31,292 nt of DNA from CAINOH01 sp041663565 (GCA_041663565.1 JBAYMJ010000016.1:1-31292); one strand, 5' to 3'. Counted from the stretch's first letter, positions 14,664 to 24,059 are shown. Translations and numbers: made by a program. Notes: a model not told the origin generated them from the sequence alone.

Positions 14664-15950
14664 ATGTCACAACCTTTTTTTTCGATTACTCCCGAAAGCG
14701 AAACGTCTCCAATCTCGATTATTCGGCACGACTTAGATTTTAAGACACAAATCTCAAACGGCTTGTTAAACGGCCCGCGAAGTAAAGATATAAATAACAT
14801 TCACCCATATCCGGCGAAGATGTTACAAAACATTCCCGCAGTAATCTTGCCAATTTTCTCCAAACCGGGGGATAAAATTCTAGACCCTTTTTGCGGGTCT
14901 GGGACGGTCTTACTTGAATCAATGATTAAGGGCCGTAATGCTATTGGTATTGATATCAACCCCCTAGCGGTTTTGATTTCGAAAGTGAAAACAACGCCGC
15001 TAGACACACAAAAAATATCAATAATGGAAAAAAAGATTATTGACGGGATAAAAAAGAAAAAACAGATTAGCATTCATGACTTTCCAAACCGGAACTATTG
15101 GTTTACTCCTGCATCACAAAAGCAATTGGCAAGCCTCCTTTCAGAAATTAAAAAAATCGACGAAGAAGAATATCGTAACTTTTTCCTCGTTTGTATTTCG
15201 TCTTGCGTTAGGTATGCTTCGAGAGCGGATCCCGAAATTATTCCACCAGTTATATCAAAGAAGATGAAAGAAATTCAAAAAAATCGAAGAACGAATGTGT
15301 TAAAAAAATTCAGGAGCACGGTTCAAGCCAACATACGAAGAGTAACGAAAATTTCCGCACATAATTCAACTGCGTCGGTCCAAGTTCAGCTTGGGAATTC
15401 AAGGAATATTCCTTTGGCAGATGATTCGATTAACCTAGTAATCACTTCGCCGCCATATATCAGCGCACAAAAATATCCAAGGTCGCTCAAACTGGAAATG
15501 TTTTGGACGGAATTAATCAACAATGAGCAATATGGCGAGTTGGAAAGAAACACTATCGGCACTGAAAGAGTATCGATGTTGGAAAAAGACAAGGATACGG
15601 ACACAAAAATCATCATATTAAAAAAATTCCTAGACCAAATCAAGGAAAAAAATATCGAGAGGTACATAATAACAAGAAAATACTTTCTAGAGATGCAGGA
15701 ATCAATTAACGAAATTCACCGAGTGCTTCTACCTGGCGGGCATTTTGTCCTTCTTATTGGTGAAAACACGGTCTGCGGCATCAAGGCACCCACGGCAAAA
15801 ATCCTTTCTGAATACTGCAAGGAAAAAGGGCTCGAACAAATTTCTGAAATCGAGGATCAGATTCAAACGTTTGGTTTTATGACTCGAAGAAACAAAACCG
15901 CCGGAATCATCGACAAAGAAATAATTCTAATTTTCAAAAAGAGGATGTAG
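14664..15950 (+). CDS. DNA methyltransferase (N4-cytosine/N6-adenine type), first gene of the AT-rich operon
   Basis: This 428-aa protein has the S-adenosylmethionine motif I LDPFCGSGT (about 73-81), followed by GIDINPLAV, and the catalytic motif IV ITSPPY (about 260-265). TSPPY favours N4-cytosine methylation. About 180 residues between the motifs (including a basic stretch KKMKEIQKNRRTNVLKKF) probably form the target recognition region. The early IHPYPAKML motif recurs in this class of methylases. It would mark host DNA for protection. Its stop is immediately followed by the ATG of the Cas4-like gene. The DNA is very AT-rich compared with the flanks, which points to transfer. Confidence 0.88.
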   Translation: MSQPFFSITPESETSPISIIRHDLDFKTQISNGLLNGPRSKDINNIHPYPAKMLQNIPAVILPIFSKPGDKILDPFCGSGTVLLESMIKGRNAIGIDINPLAVLISKVKTTPLDTQKISIMEKKIIDGIKKKKQISIHDFPNRNYWFTPASQKQLASLLSEIKKIDEEEYRNFFLVCISSCVRYASRADPEIIPPVISKKMKEIQKNRRTNVLKKFRSTVQANIRRVTKISAHNSTASVQVQLGNSRNIPLADDSINLVITSPPYISAQKYPRSLKLEMFWTELINNEQYGELERNTIGTERVSMLEKDKDTDTKIIILKKFLDQIKEKNIERYIITRKYFLEMQESINEIHRVLLPGGHFVLLIGENTVCGIKAPTAKILSEYCKEKGLEQISEIEDQIQTFGFMTRRNKTAGIIDKEIILIFKKRM

Positions 15951-16925
15951 ATGTTTAGCGTTGCTTTTCAGGAAATTACTGAACAAATAATTGAGAAGCT
16001 AGCAGTTGAAGCTGAAAAAATAACAGTTAGGGGGTTTAACCCTGGTTCGCCCGTAGAACTTTCAGCGGATCTTGCAGGTATGACGTTGCCAGTAAATCTA
16101 ATGGCGAATAAATATTGTCCAACCGATAGATACACATACATATATCATAATAAATTAGCGAAACGTCAACTCACGTGGGCATCATTTCAAGGAAAAACAA
16201 CAGAAAAAGTATATTTTAAAATGTTAAAAAAATTCAAAATGAAAAAATTCGAAGATATTTCAAAAAAGGGGATTTTTGAAGCCACAAAAGTTATAGGAAA
16301 GGAAGAAATCGACGAAAAAAAAGTCGAATTCGAAAAGATTAAAGAAAAAATCGTAGGATATGTACCTACAAAAAAGGATGTTGAAATATTTTTTGAAAAT
16401 TTAGAAAAACTTGTTGTTTTCGAAAGTCTTATTGCAAGTTCAATCATCGAGTATAGACTATCGAGGGATCCGAGCAAGTCCATAAGTTCATATATAGAAT
16501 CAGCGTTTCCATTCGAACCGGAACTCGAAATTAAAGGTGGAACGGAAATTGGTTTTAGCGAAAAGATAACGCCCGATTTTGTGTTTGATTCAAAAATAAT
16601 AGGAGATATAAAAACGGGAGAACACAAACCCTTCTTTGAACATACACTTGCGGCATATGCAATAGCATATGAAAAAGAAAATAAAAAACCAATGAATTTT
16701 GGTATAATACTAAATCCACAATTTGGCAGTTCGCAAACAACGATCGACTATCAACATGCAAAAATCGTATTGATTGACGACGTGATGCGCAAAGCATTCT
16801 TGTATTTTAGAAATGAAAAACTTGATTTAATTAAAAAAGGTCACTTGCCTGACACGTGCACTAAAGAAATCTGCCAGAGCTGTTGTTTTGTTAAAGATTG
16901 CAGCTCCATACGTGAACAAACATGA
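15951..16925 (+). CDS. Cas4/RecB-like PD-(D/E)XK nuclease with a cysteine cluster
   Basis: This 324-aa protein carries the RecB-family core: D209 (ITPDFVF), D219-x-K221 (GDIKTG) and the following EHTLAAYAIAYE (230-241) in place of the QxxxY helix. One cysteine at the N-terminus (C56, YCPTDRYTYIYH) and a C-terminal group (C303, C308, C311, C312, C317) match the Cas4/AddB-like layout for a 4Fe-4S cluster. The G81-x3-E85 region sits where Cas4 has its GxxxH motif. It is therefore probably a DNA exonuclease or endonuclease with an iron-sulfur cluster. No CRISPR array or other cas gene is nearby. Its stop overlaps the next ATG by 4 nt. Confidence 0.72.
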   Translation: MFSVAFQEITEQIIEKLAVEAEKITVRGFNPGSPVELSADLAGMTLPVNLMANKYCPTDRYTYIYHNKLAKRQLTWASFQGKTTEKVYFKMLKKFKMKKFEDISKKGIFEATKVIGKEEIDEKKVEFEKIKEKIVGYVPTKKDVEIFFENLEKLVVFESLIASSIIEYRLSRDPSKSISSYIESAFPFEPELEIKGGTEIGFSEKITPDFVFDSKIIGDIKTGEHKPFFEHTLAAYAIAYEKENKKPMNFGIILNPQFGSSQTTIDYQHAKIVLIDDVMRKAFLYFRNEKLDLIKKGHLPDTCTKEICQSCCFVKDCSSIREQT

Positions 16926-17767
16926 GAATATTTTCTATAAAAGCTGCACCGGAAGACATACAAGTATTCATCGAAATTCTTGGTAGAAATGAAGAAAATA
17001 TTTCTAAAGCCAAAACAGAAATTCAACGATATCTTCAAGAAAAGAGTATTCGAAAAAATACAAGACAAGAAAGAAACTCGATTTATGCAATCGCATTACC
17101 ATCCTTAAGAAAACTTGCAGTTATTGACGGACATGGAACTGAACTTCGCCTAAATACCAATGGAAAACAAATGTATGATATTATTTCTAAAGGAAAAGAA
17201 ATGGAATATCGAAAAATGTTTGCAAAAATTATTATTCAGATTGACAAAAAGGAAAATCATTTAATTGAAGTAATTCAAAAAATGAATAAATCGGAAATCT
17301 CTTTGAAAGATGTAATAAACGAAGCGAAAAATAATGGATATGAATTTACAAAAAATGACGATAAACTCATCAAATGGCTAAGATATTTAGAATATGCCGG
17401 ACTATTAAGGAAAAATGAAAATAATATACGATTGGCAATTTCTGCAAAATGGAATGAAAATGAAATAAAAGTTTCAATGAAGAAATTTGAAGCCGTTTTC
17501 TTTAAAGCATATAATTTCATAAATATAACAAAAATGAGAAATGCAAATTATGTAGCGATTCCGGATTTGCGATTACAAGTATGTAAAAACCTTTCAGAAA
17601 ATGGATTTACGACTTTTGATTTTGATAACTATTTTCGGAAGATTTACCAAAATGGTATTAAAAGCAAGCAAATTTTGCTTTCGAAACCAGGAAGACGGGT
17701 ATCAGATGGCATAAAAATAGGAGAAAAGTACTACTATTACATATCAATATACGCTCAAACGGGATAA
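16922..17767 (+). CDS. Probable winged-helix protein of unknown function
   Basis: This 281-aa, lysine-rich, mostly helical protein has no enzymatic motif. Residues about 84-165 (KQMYDIISKGKEMEYRKMF through KLIKWLRYLEYAGLLRKNEN) look like one or two winged-helix units, because LIKWLRYLEYAGLLRK is the usual recognition-helix-to-wing pattern. The C-terminus (PGRRVSDGIKIGEKYYYYI) could be a small beta domain. It may be a DNA-binding adaptor between the nuclease and the ATPase. It overlaps the nuclease gene by 4 nt (ATGA) and is followed 2 nt later by the ATPase gene, so it is an integral part of the operon. Confidence 0.62.
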   Translation: MRIFSIKAAPEDIQVFIEILGRNEENISKAKTEIQRYLQEKSIRKNTRQERNSIYAIALPSLRKLAVIDGHGTELRLNTNGKQMYDIISKGKEMEYRKMFAKIIIQIDKKENHLIEVIQKMNKSEISLKDVINEAKNNGYEFTKNDDKLIKWLRYLEYAGLLRKNENNIRLAISAKWNENEIKVSMKKFEAVFFKAYNFINITKMRNANYVAIPDLRLQVCKNLSENGFTTFDFDNYFRKIYQNGIKSKQILLSKPGRRVSDGIKIGEKYYYYISIYAQTG

Positions 17768-17769
17768 AA

Positions 17770-18900
17770 ATGCAAGAATACGGACTAATTGATAACCCAT
17801 TCTTACCCGATTCATATTCATTTCCAATGGCGGGGAGAAAAAAAGAGTGGGAGCAAATTATTGAAAGAATCAACAAAGCATCTAGTGAATCTGGTTCTAA
17901 AACACTTTTGCTGATTGGAGACTATGGAATGGGAAAAACATTCACTCTTCAACAAATTGACAATAACATTCATGAAAAAAAAAGCGATTTTAAACATGAA
18001 AAAAATATCGTCGTATTAATAAAAGTAGCCGAAAGTGAGCCTCAATCAAAGTTCGGTTTTTCATTTGTAACAAAAATCTTTTTTACAATTGGAAAAAAAC
18101 AACTGTATGATATTGCAAAAGATATAGATGAGAAAGAAATTGCTGATTTTGATAGCGATTTCAAAAAAATCATTTCAATGCTATCGATGAAAGAAGAAAG
18201 CGCATATAATTGGCTTATTGGAGAAGCAGACTCAACGGATATCAAATCGCTCGGAGTAAAAAAGAAGATGAAAACAAGTGCTGAAGCGATAGAAATACTT
18301 TACAACTTTTTACGTGCAATAAAAATTGCAAAATATAAAAACATTATTGTTTTAATCGACGAATTTGAATATGTAGTAAATCTTTACGGGGATAATAAAA
18401 TCACTCAAATGCTACATACATTTAAAGAAATTATTGATGAGTACCCTAGAACTAATACAAAGAAACCTGGGAGTACGTCGAATTTTATTTTTTTCATAGC
18501 AATGACACCCGAAAGTTGGCAGCATCTAACAGATTTAGAAGCGACAATGAAAAAAAAGACGGGTGGAGGAGGAATTACTCCATGGATGGAAAGAATAAAC
18601 ACTGCGCAAGACATTATTAGATTAGAACCACTAGACAAAAAAGCAACTGGAGAACTAATTAAAGATCGACTCGAAAAAAAACGTGCGGAATATAAAAAGG
18701 ATAGTAAAGATGAAATGTTTCCGTTTGTTACACCAGGGTTTGTTGATTTTATTTTTAAAGAATCCCATGGAGTTCCAAGAAAAATTATTGCGTGGTGTGA
18801 GATAGTTCTAACGGATTCGATAAAACAAGGGCTAAAAGAGATTTCTGAAAAGGACGCGGATAAAATCTTAACGAAATACCACTTAATTTTTGCGTTCTAA
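17770..18900 (+). CDS. AAA+ ATPase, Orc1/Cdc6-like or BrxD-like
   Basis: This 376-aa P-loop ATPase has Walker A LIGDYGMGKT (about 48-57) and Walker B IVLIDEFEYV (D197, E198). Before it come NPFLPDSYSFPMAGRKKEWE, the N-terminal box seen in Orc1/Cdc6-like and BREX BrxD-like ATPases, and after it a C-terminal lid ending in a helical domain (FVDFIFKESHGVPRKIIAWC). The GVPRKII motif recalls the sensor 2 arginine of AAA+ proteins. It probably loads or controls the methylase and nuclease partners on DNA. It is the last gene of the operon; its stop is 7 nt from the stop of the convergent res gene. Confidence 0.75.
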   Translation: MQEYGLIDNPFLPDSYSFPMAGRKKEWEQIIERINKASSESGSKTLLLIGDYGMGKTFTLQQIDNNIHEKKSDFKHEKNIVVLIKVAESEPQSKFGFSFVTKIFFTIGKKQLYDIAKDIDEKEIADFDSDFKKIISMLSMKEESAYNWLIGEADSTDIKSLGVKKKMKTSAEAIEILYNFLRAIKIAKYKNIIVLIDEFEYVVNLYGDNKITQMLHTFKEIIDEYPRTNTKKPGSTSNFIFFIAMTPESWQHLTDLEATMKKKTGGGGITPWMERINTAQDIIRLEPLDKKATGELIKDRLEKKRAEYKKDSKDEMFPFVTPGFVDFIFKESHGVPRKIIAWCEIVLTDSIKQGLKEISEKDADKILTKYHLIFAF

Positions 18901-18907
18901 TGTTTAT

Positions 18908-21625
18908 TCAAGGAAGTTCGCTTGCAGTCGTTACTACGGAATAATTAACGCCGAGGGCTTGCTTGAAATGACTCTCGCCACATTGTATTTTTCTTCTCTC
19001 GTCTGGCCGCAATTCATCAAGTTTTTTTGTACTCTTGGTTTCGCGCACTAAGTAGAGCAAAGGCTTGCTTGTAGCATGACCGTGCTCGTCGCGCTGTTCC
19101 ATGACAATCGCCCAATCTGGATTGTACTCGCCTATTGGCGTTTGGACAGTAAACCACCTAGGCAACTTTATGTAAAGTTTGACGTCATCGCGTTGTTCAA
19201 GAGCTTTAGCGAACTCGTGCTCAGGACCGGAATCACATTGGGTATAGTCGTAGAGACCAGCACCATCTTTTCCACTGATTCGTTTGCTCGGTTCTAAGTA
19301 GTCTTCCCAGTCCGGTATTTCATCGATAAATTGAGTCATTTCATACCATTCGTTAATTTTCTCATATTTTATTCCATCAATTAATTGGTCTGCAAGCTGT
19401 TCCTTGATCACTTGTGCCATAATAGAAGCAAACTCTTGAGGGTTATCCATCGCTGCCTTCTTGTTTTTTGCTTGCTGGAATATTCGCAGGATTGTGTTAC
19501 GACTCAACCGCAAAGGCGGCGTGGTATACTCCATCTGATTTGCTACTAATTCGACCAAGTTTGGCAGGGGATAACGACCAGACAAGTCAATGACGGTCTT
19601 TGCGCCACTCATCTGCAATGGCTTGAGAACATCGTCTGCGCCTAAATCCACCTGAACTTTAGTGATGGCAACACGCGGCGTACTTATCGAGTGCTTGTCA
19701 AATTCGGTTACAGTGTCACTAACCAACTTACTCGAATCAATCTTGACAGCATAGCGCGTCTTATGTTTGATTAAATCCCATAGCTTCTTGAATTCGGGCT
19801 TGAGAGTATATTCCTTGCGTAGTTTGATGGTCATGCGTTTGCGAGCGTTTGCTGGCTTTGGTGGCAGACCTTCCTTTCCATACGCGTCCTCTATTTCAGA
19901 CTGTAACTGACCAACATATCGTTCGTAGCTGTCATTAGCTACTACGGTTAGTATGTTGACTTGCTCTTCCTTGACACGTATTCCTGTCTGGTCTACTGCA
20001 AGTCTTACTCCTCTGCCAACTTCCTGTCGTTTCTTTATTTCCGACGCAGTCTGATTGAGTGTGCAGATTTGGAAAATGTTAGGATTGTCCCAACCTTCGC
20101 GCAGTGCAGAATGTGAAAATACGAATGCCGCAGGGTGTTCGAAAGACAAGAGGCGCTCTTTGTCTTTCATTATCAAGTTATATGCCTCTTCGTCTTCCTT
20201 GGTCTTACCACTTTCTGAATCTACGAATTCGACTGCTCCGCCTTTGTGTTTCTTGCTGGCAAAGTAAGATACTTGAACGCGTTCTGCTTTCACATCCTTC
20301 CATTCTGGATACTTCGTCTTAAGTTCGTTAAAGGACTTATTGAACATCATTCGAATTTTACTATTTTCTGGCCGGTAATTGTCCACTCGGTCAATGAAAA
20401 ATAGTGATAAGACCTTGATTTTTGCTACCTTGAGTTTGGCTTGTTTGCGGAAGTGTTCTTCAATAGTATAGTGAATCTGGGCTTCGAAAATGGCGTCTTT
20501 GTCGGCACCGATCGAGTCGCCAACTTTTATTTCTACTCCGTTAGCAAATCTCACGGTATTGGTTGATTTGCTGATTTCGCCTATTTCAAATCCAGCATAT
20601 TCAGCCCTGCCGCCAGACTTTTCCTGTAATGCGTCCACTGGCTTGACGGTTATGGTCTTTTCTTTGATAATACCCGTTTTCATGAGCTGATGAATAGTAA
20701 TTCGTGCAGTAAGCATGGTCTTTTTTGCATCAATACTTTCAAGCCGCACGAATACAGGCCCGACTTCGCCTTCCTTAACAACTGAAGCGATTTCAATGCG
20801 TTTGACAAGACCTTGCCGATAAGCATCGTATGGAGTTAAACGGTAAACTTGATTGTAAGGGTCTCGGTGGGTTGCGCTGTATCTCAATGCAAGCAATGGG
20901 TCGAGCATTGCAAATGCACTAATGCTGAGGCTGCTTTCCATGTTCTGCGGTTCGTCAAGTATAAGGATAGGGCGCGTTGCTTGAATCAGGTGAATTGGCA
21001 CTTCCCCTTGAAGCCGGTCTGTTGACTTGTGAATGACGTTCAGGTCTGCTTTCTTGAACGAGTCAATGGTCATGACCATTATTTCAACGCAGTCAGAAAA
21101 AGTGAATTGCCGCACTTGAGAAAGATTCTTGGAATCGTAAGCATAGTAGCGATAGTGAATGCTGCCATACCGTTCTTTCAAATGCTTCCTAGTGACGGCT
21201 AGAGCTTTCAACACACCTTCTTTGACAGCCACAGATGGCACCACGACAATGAATTTTCTTAACCCATAACGCTGACAAAGCTCAAGCATAGTTCGAATAT
21301 ACACATACGTCTTGCCCGTGCCGGTTTCCATTTCAACAGAAAAGTTGGCAAAGTGCACCTGCTTGCTACCTGAAGGCGTTGTCGCTGTTCCCTCAATGAA
21401 CTTGAGTTCTGAATCGGTCTTCAAACCATTGGCCTGCTGAATCGCCTGCAGATTCAGGAGTAGTTGCTTTTCCGTGATTTCAAGCTGATTGGGAACCGAC
21501 GCGAACCCAGTCCCATCGGTGAATTTTACTCCCGCAGGGACGCAAGGCTGGCCTTCGAAAAGGTCCATAACAGCTTCAATGGCATTAAGCTGAAATTCTT
21601 GATTCGCGTCAAACTTGAACTCCAT
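18908..21625 (-). CDS. res: Type III restriction enzyme Res subunit
   Basis: This 905-aa helicase-nuclease has Walker A METGTGKTYVY (TGTGKT at 101-106), a DEAD-type box written DEPQN (224-228) as is usual for type III Res, and a helicase core including REGWDNPN and GRGVRLAV. A C-terminal PD-(D/E)XK nuclease has D837 (NPDWAIV) and E862-x-K864 (VRETKS). With Mod it cuts unmodified DNA between two inversely oriented sites, driven by ATP. I use the ATG at 21625, which has GGTG 5 nt upstream and lies 8 nt after the mod stop; a longer start at 21655 would overlap mod. Both motors and nuclease residues are intact. Confidence 0.93.
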   Translation of the reverse strand: MEFKFDANQEFQLNAIEAVMDLFEGQPCVPAGVKFTDGTGFASVPNQLEITEKQLLLNLQAIQQANGLKTDSELKFIEGTATTPSGSKQVHFANFSVEMETGTGKTYVYIRTMLELCQRYGLRKFIVVVPSVAVKEGVLKALAVTRKHLKERYGSIHYRYYAYDSKNLSQVRQFTFSDCVEIMVMTIDSFKKADLNVIHKSTDRLQGEVPIHLIQATRPILILDEPQNMESSLSISAFAMLDPLLALRYSATHRDPYNQVYRLTPYDAYRQGLVKRIEIASVVKEGEVGPVFVRLESIDAKKTMLTARITIHQLMKTGIIKEKTITVKPVDALQEKSGGRAEYAGFEIGEISKSTNTVRFANGVEIKVGDSIGADKDAIFEAQIHYTIEEHFRKQAKLKVAKIKVLSLFFIDRVDNYRPENSKIRMMFNKSFNELKTKYPEWKDVKAERVQVSYFASKKHKGGAVEFVDSESGKTKEDEEAYNLIMKDKERLLSFEHPAAFVFSHSALREGWDNPNIFQICTLNQTASEIKKRQEVGRGVRLAVDQTGIRVKEEQVNILTVVANDSYERYVGQLQSEIEDAYGKEGLPPKPANARKRMTIKLRKEYTLKPEFKKLWDLIKHKTRYAVKIDSSKLVSDTVTEFDKHSISTPRVAITKVQVDLGADDVLKPLQMSGAKTVIDLSGRYPLPNLVELVANQMEYTTPPLRLSRNTILRIFQQAKNKKAAMDNPQEFASIMAQVIKEQLADQLIDGIKYEKINEWYEMTQFIDEIPDWEDYLEPSKRISGKDGAGLYDYTQCDSGPEHEFAKALEQRDDVKLYIKLPRWFTVQTPIGEYNPDWAIVMEQRDEHGHATSKPLLYLVRETKSTKKLDELRPDERRKIQCGESHFKQALGVNYSVVTTASELP

Positions 21626-21633
21626 GTAGGCAC

Positions 21634-23475
21634 CTAAATTGTTTTCAAGCGACATTGAAGTGCCAAGTTGGCGGCCAACTCGTCAGTCAACGCCACATCC
21701 CTACAAACAAACAAGTCAGTTTTACTCAACCCCAATTCCTTAAGGAGTGCAGGCTTGAGTTCATCGTCAAGACAGATTCTGAACGACCGCTGGTTGTCTG
21801 AGTCGGTCATAATGAAGACTTTGTTTGCTTTGACGTCCTTAACGGAGTCTATTTTGGAGTTCAAGCCATAGCCTTCCTTAATCGCTACTTCCCAGATTAC
21901 GCTTTCAGGTTTCCAGCCTTTGACGAGAGGGTCATTGAACAAAGTCATTTGCTTGGCGTATGCTTCTGGTTCTTTTTCATCCACACCTGACCACGAGCGA
22001 TAATTCGACTCGGCAAGCTTGAAAATCTTGAAACCTAAGTCGACTTCTTGCTTGTCACCAAGCTTCTGCTGCTTAAGTCCGTCCTTCAACTTTTTGCCAG
22101 CGCGTCTGAGGCGCTCCTTAGAGATATCTGCAATGGTTTTGTAACCTGCCTTGCGGGCCTCAGACTCTTCGGGTATTGGTTCTGGCAATTGAACAAGAAT
22201 GAACCGACGGCTACCACTATCATCAATATTTTGCGCCATTATGGCATGAGCAGTAGTACCAGAACCGGCGAAGAAGTCGAGAATTAAATCTCCGGATTGA
22301 GTTGATAAGAGCATTAATTTTCTAACTAACATCGTTGGCTTTGGATTAGAAAATATGTCAAGTTCATCAAAAAGTGCTCTAAGTTCATTTTTTCCATCAG
22401 CATTTGTTGCAACGTCGTCAACTACTGATCGTAAGACAGTTCCTTCAGGCATATAGATTTTACGCTGCACACTCCAATCCGTACCTTTTCTAGAGAAACG
22501 AATTTCATTGGTGGCAAGCTTCTCTCTGAATGAACGTTCCGACAATTGAGCATACAAGGTGATCTTTTTTCCGTCTGGCGCAGTCACTTCATAGATAATA
22601 GGATTCTTCAGTCCCTTTCGAGATATTGTGTCCCAATAGTACGCGCCCTTTTCGTCCTTTTCACTATATCTCGCCAAGTATTCTTTATCATAGGGAACGA
22701 ACCAACGCGAGTCTATTTCTGTTTTATTCCGAATAAAACACAGAATGTACTCATGGTCTGATGCTATGAATTGAGAATCATTACCGCCACCTTTTCTCTT
22801 TTCCCAAATCAATTCTGCAATAAAGTTTTCCTCTCCGAAGACTTCGTTCATTATCATTCGGAGATTGTGAACTTCATTGTCGTCAATGCTTACGAAGATG
22901 ACTCCGTCATCGCGGAGAAGTTGACGCGCCAAGAACAGACGCGGATACATCATGGAAAGCCATGAAGAATGATAACGGCCACTCGTTTCGGGATTGCTAG
23001 TTAGGAGGTTGCCGTCTGCGTCTTTTTGCTTAGTCATTTCAAGATAGGCATGCAAGGGGTCGGCGTAGTCATCAGGATAAACAAAGTCATTACCCGTATT
23101 GTAAGGTGGGTCGATGTAAATCATCTTCACCTGCCCGAAATACGACTTGTAAAGCAACTTGAGGGCTTCTAAGTTGTCGCCCTCAATGAATAGATTATTT
23201 GTTTTGTCAAAATCAACTGACTCGGCCTTGTCAGGAACTAAAGTTGCGCGTGACGGTGTTTGAAGAATACGTATGGCGTCTTTCTTGCCCGCCCATGAAA
23301 AAGAATAGCGTTCTGGTGTTTCGTCTATAACATTACCTAAAGTGCTGCGCAGTTTTTCAAAGTCGATTTTTCCCTCGCTGAATGCCTCTGGCACAACTTC
23401 CTTGAGTCTCATAATAGTGTCAAGCGCAACTTGAGGCGTTTCACGTGCTGCTTTTTCTAAATGAGGTCTTTTCAT
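21634..23475 (-). CDS. mod: Type III DNA methyltransferase Mod subunit
   Basis: This 613-aa beta-class N6-adenine methyltransferase has motif IV IDPPYNTGND (121-130) before motif I LDFFAGSGTT (399-408). The variable region between them (about 215-380) is the target recognition domain. Type III Mod subunits recognise a short asymmetric site and direct Res. The ATG at 23475 is preferred over the TTG two codons earlier because GGTTGATT precedes it. It is followed directly by res. Base composition (lower GC than the flanking host genes) suggests acquisition, separately from the more AT-rich operon to the left. Confidence 0.94.
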   Translation of the reverse strand: MKRPHLEKAARETPQVALDTIMRLKEVVPEAFSEGKIDFEKLRSTLGNVIDETPERYSFSWAGKKDAIRILQTPSRATLVPDKAESVDFDKTNNLFIEGDNLEALKLLYKSYFGQVKMIYIDPPYNTGNDFVYPDDYADPLHAYLEMTKQKDADGNLLTSNPETSGRYHSSWLSMMYPRLFLARQLLRDDGVIFVSIDDNEVHNLRMIMNEVFGEENFIAELIWEKRKGGGNDSQFIASDHEYILCFIRNKTEIDSRWFVPYDKEYLARYSEKDEKGAYYWDTISRKGLKNPIIYEVTAPDGKKITLYAQLSERSFREKLATNEIRFSRKGTDWSVQRKIYMPEGTVLRSVVDDVATNADGKNELRALFDELDIFSNPKPTMLVRKLMLLSTQSGDLILDFFAGSGTTAHAIMAQNIDDSGSRRFILVQLPEPIPEESEARKAGYKTIADISKERLRRAGKKLKDGLKQQKLGDKQEVDLGFKIFKLAESNYRSWSGVDEKEPEAYAKQMTLFNDPLVKGWKPESVIWEVAIKEGYGLNSKIDSVKDVKANKVFIMTDSDNQRSFRICLDDELKPALLKELGLSKTDLFVCRDVALTDELAANLALQCRLKTI

Positions 23476-23522
23476 AAGCAATCAACCGCCAAGGTTAGAT
23501 ACAAAATAGAAGTCTAAGCGCA

Positions 23523-23975
23523 TTAAAAAAGTCGTTTCCGCAGGTTTGCCGGTAGAATTTTCTCAAACCCAATCCTATAAGTCCTGTTGATGTCGATTCC
23601 GTGCGCCGGATACCACGCAAGCCAGCCTTCGACAGTCTCGAAGCCCTCTTCCTTTGCCTCGGAAAGCATTGCAGTTTCTTTTGCCGCCGTTCCTTCATAG
23701 CGAACTGGAAAGTGATCCGAGACAAAACCAGTTACGCTATAGGCAAAACGTTCACGTTTTGACGTAAGCGGCGCAATTTCCATAGCGTACCATTCGCCGT
23801 GAGTAACGCAAGTCGTGACCACTGCCCGGCAGACTGCCTTGACTCCCCGCCCCGGCTGGACCGCAAAATCAGTTCCAACCATCAAAGGTTTCAACCGGCG
23901 GGTGGCGGTCTTGGAACCGTCCAATATCTTCTTCCACGCCGGCACGCCGAATTCATCCAAGCTTACGAAAATCAT
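23523..23975 (-). CDS. ASCH-like (PUA-fold) protein
   Basis: The start ATG at 23975 has a strong GGAGGTG nine bases ahead, so the longer frame to 24260 is not used. The 150-aa product begins MIFVSLDEFGVPAWKKILDG and continues SKTATRRLKP, which matches the ASCH-family signature of a basic-plus-threonine loop after a first helix (G-x-K-T-x-T/R-R). GFETVEGWLAWYPAHG is another family-like block. ASCH proteins bind RNA or modified nucleosides, and some cut RNA. It is co-directional with mod and may be part of the same defence cluster. Confidence 0.65.
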   Translation of the reverse strand: MIFVSLDEFGVPAWKKILDGSKTATRRLKPLMVGTDFAVQPGRGVKAVCRAVVTTCVTHGEWYAMEIAPLTSKRERFAYSVTGFVSDHFPVRYEGTAAKETAMLSEAKEEGFETVEGWLAWYPAHGIDINRTYRIGFEKILPANLRKRLF

Positions 23976-24041
23976 TTTCCAAAGCACCTCCGTGTGAATC
24001 AAGAAGTTGGGCGATTGGAAAGCATAAGGGATTGACGGGAC

Positions 24042-24059
24042 GGGATTTCCGCTGAAAGC
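24042..24059 (-). repeat. Recurrent intergenic element, copy 3 (TTTCAGCGGAAA type)
   Basis: The minus strand reads GCTTTCAGCGGAAATCCC here, in the 112-nt gap between the vapC stop (24088) and the ASCH-like gene. It reads toward the ASCH-like gene, the same relative orientation as the other copies. Confidence 0.5.

Noticed and set aside
14664..18900. Assignment of the four-gene operon as a BREX system
   Set aside because: The ATPase resembles BrxD, but PglZ, BrxC and the large PglX-type methylase are absent, so the name is not justified.
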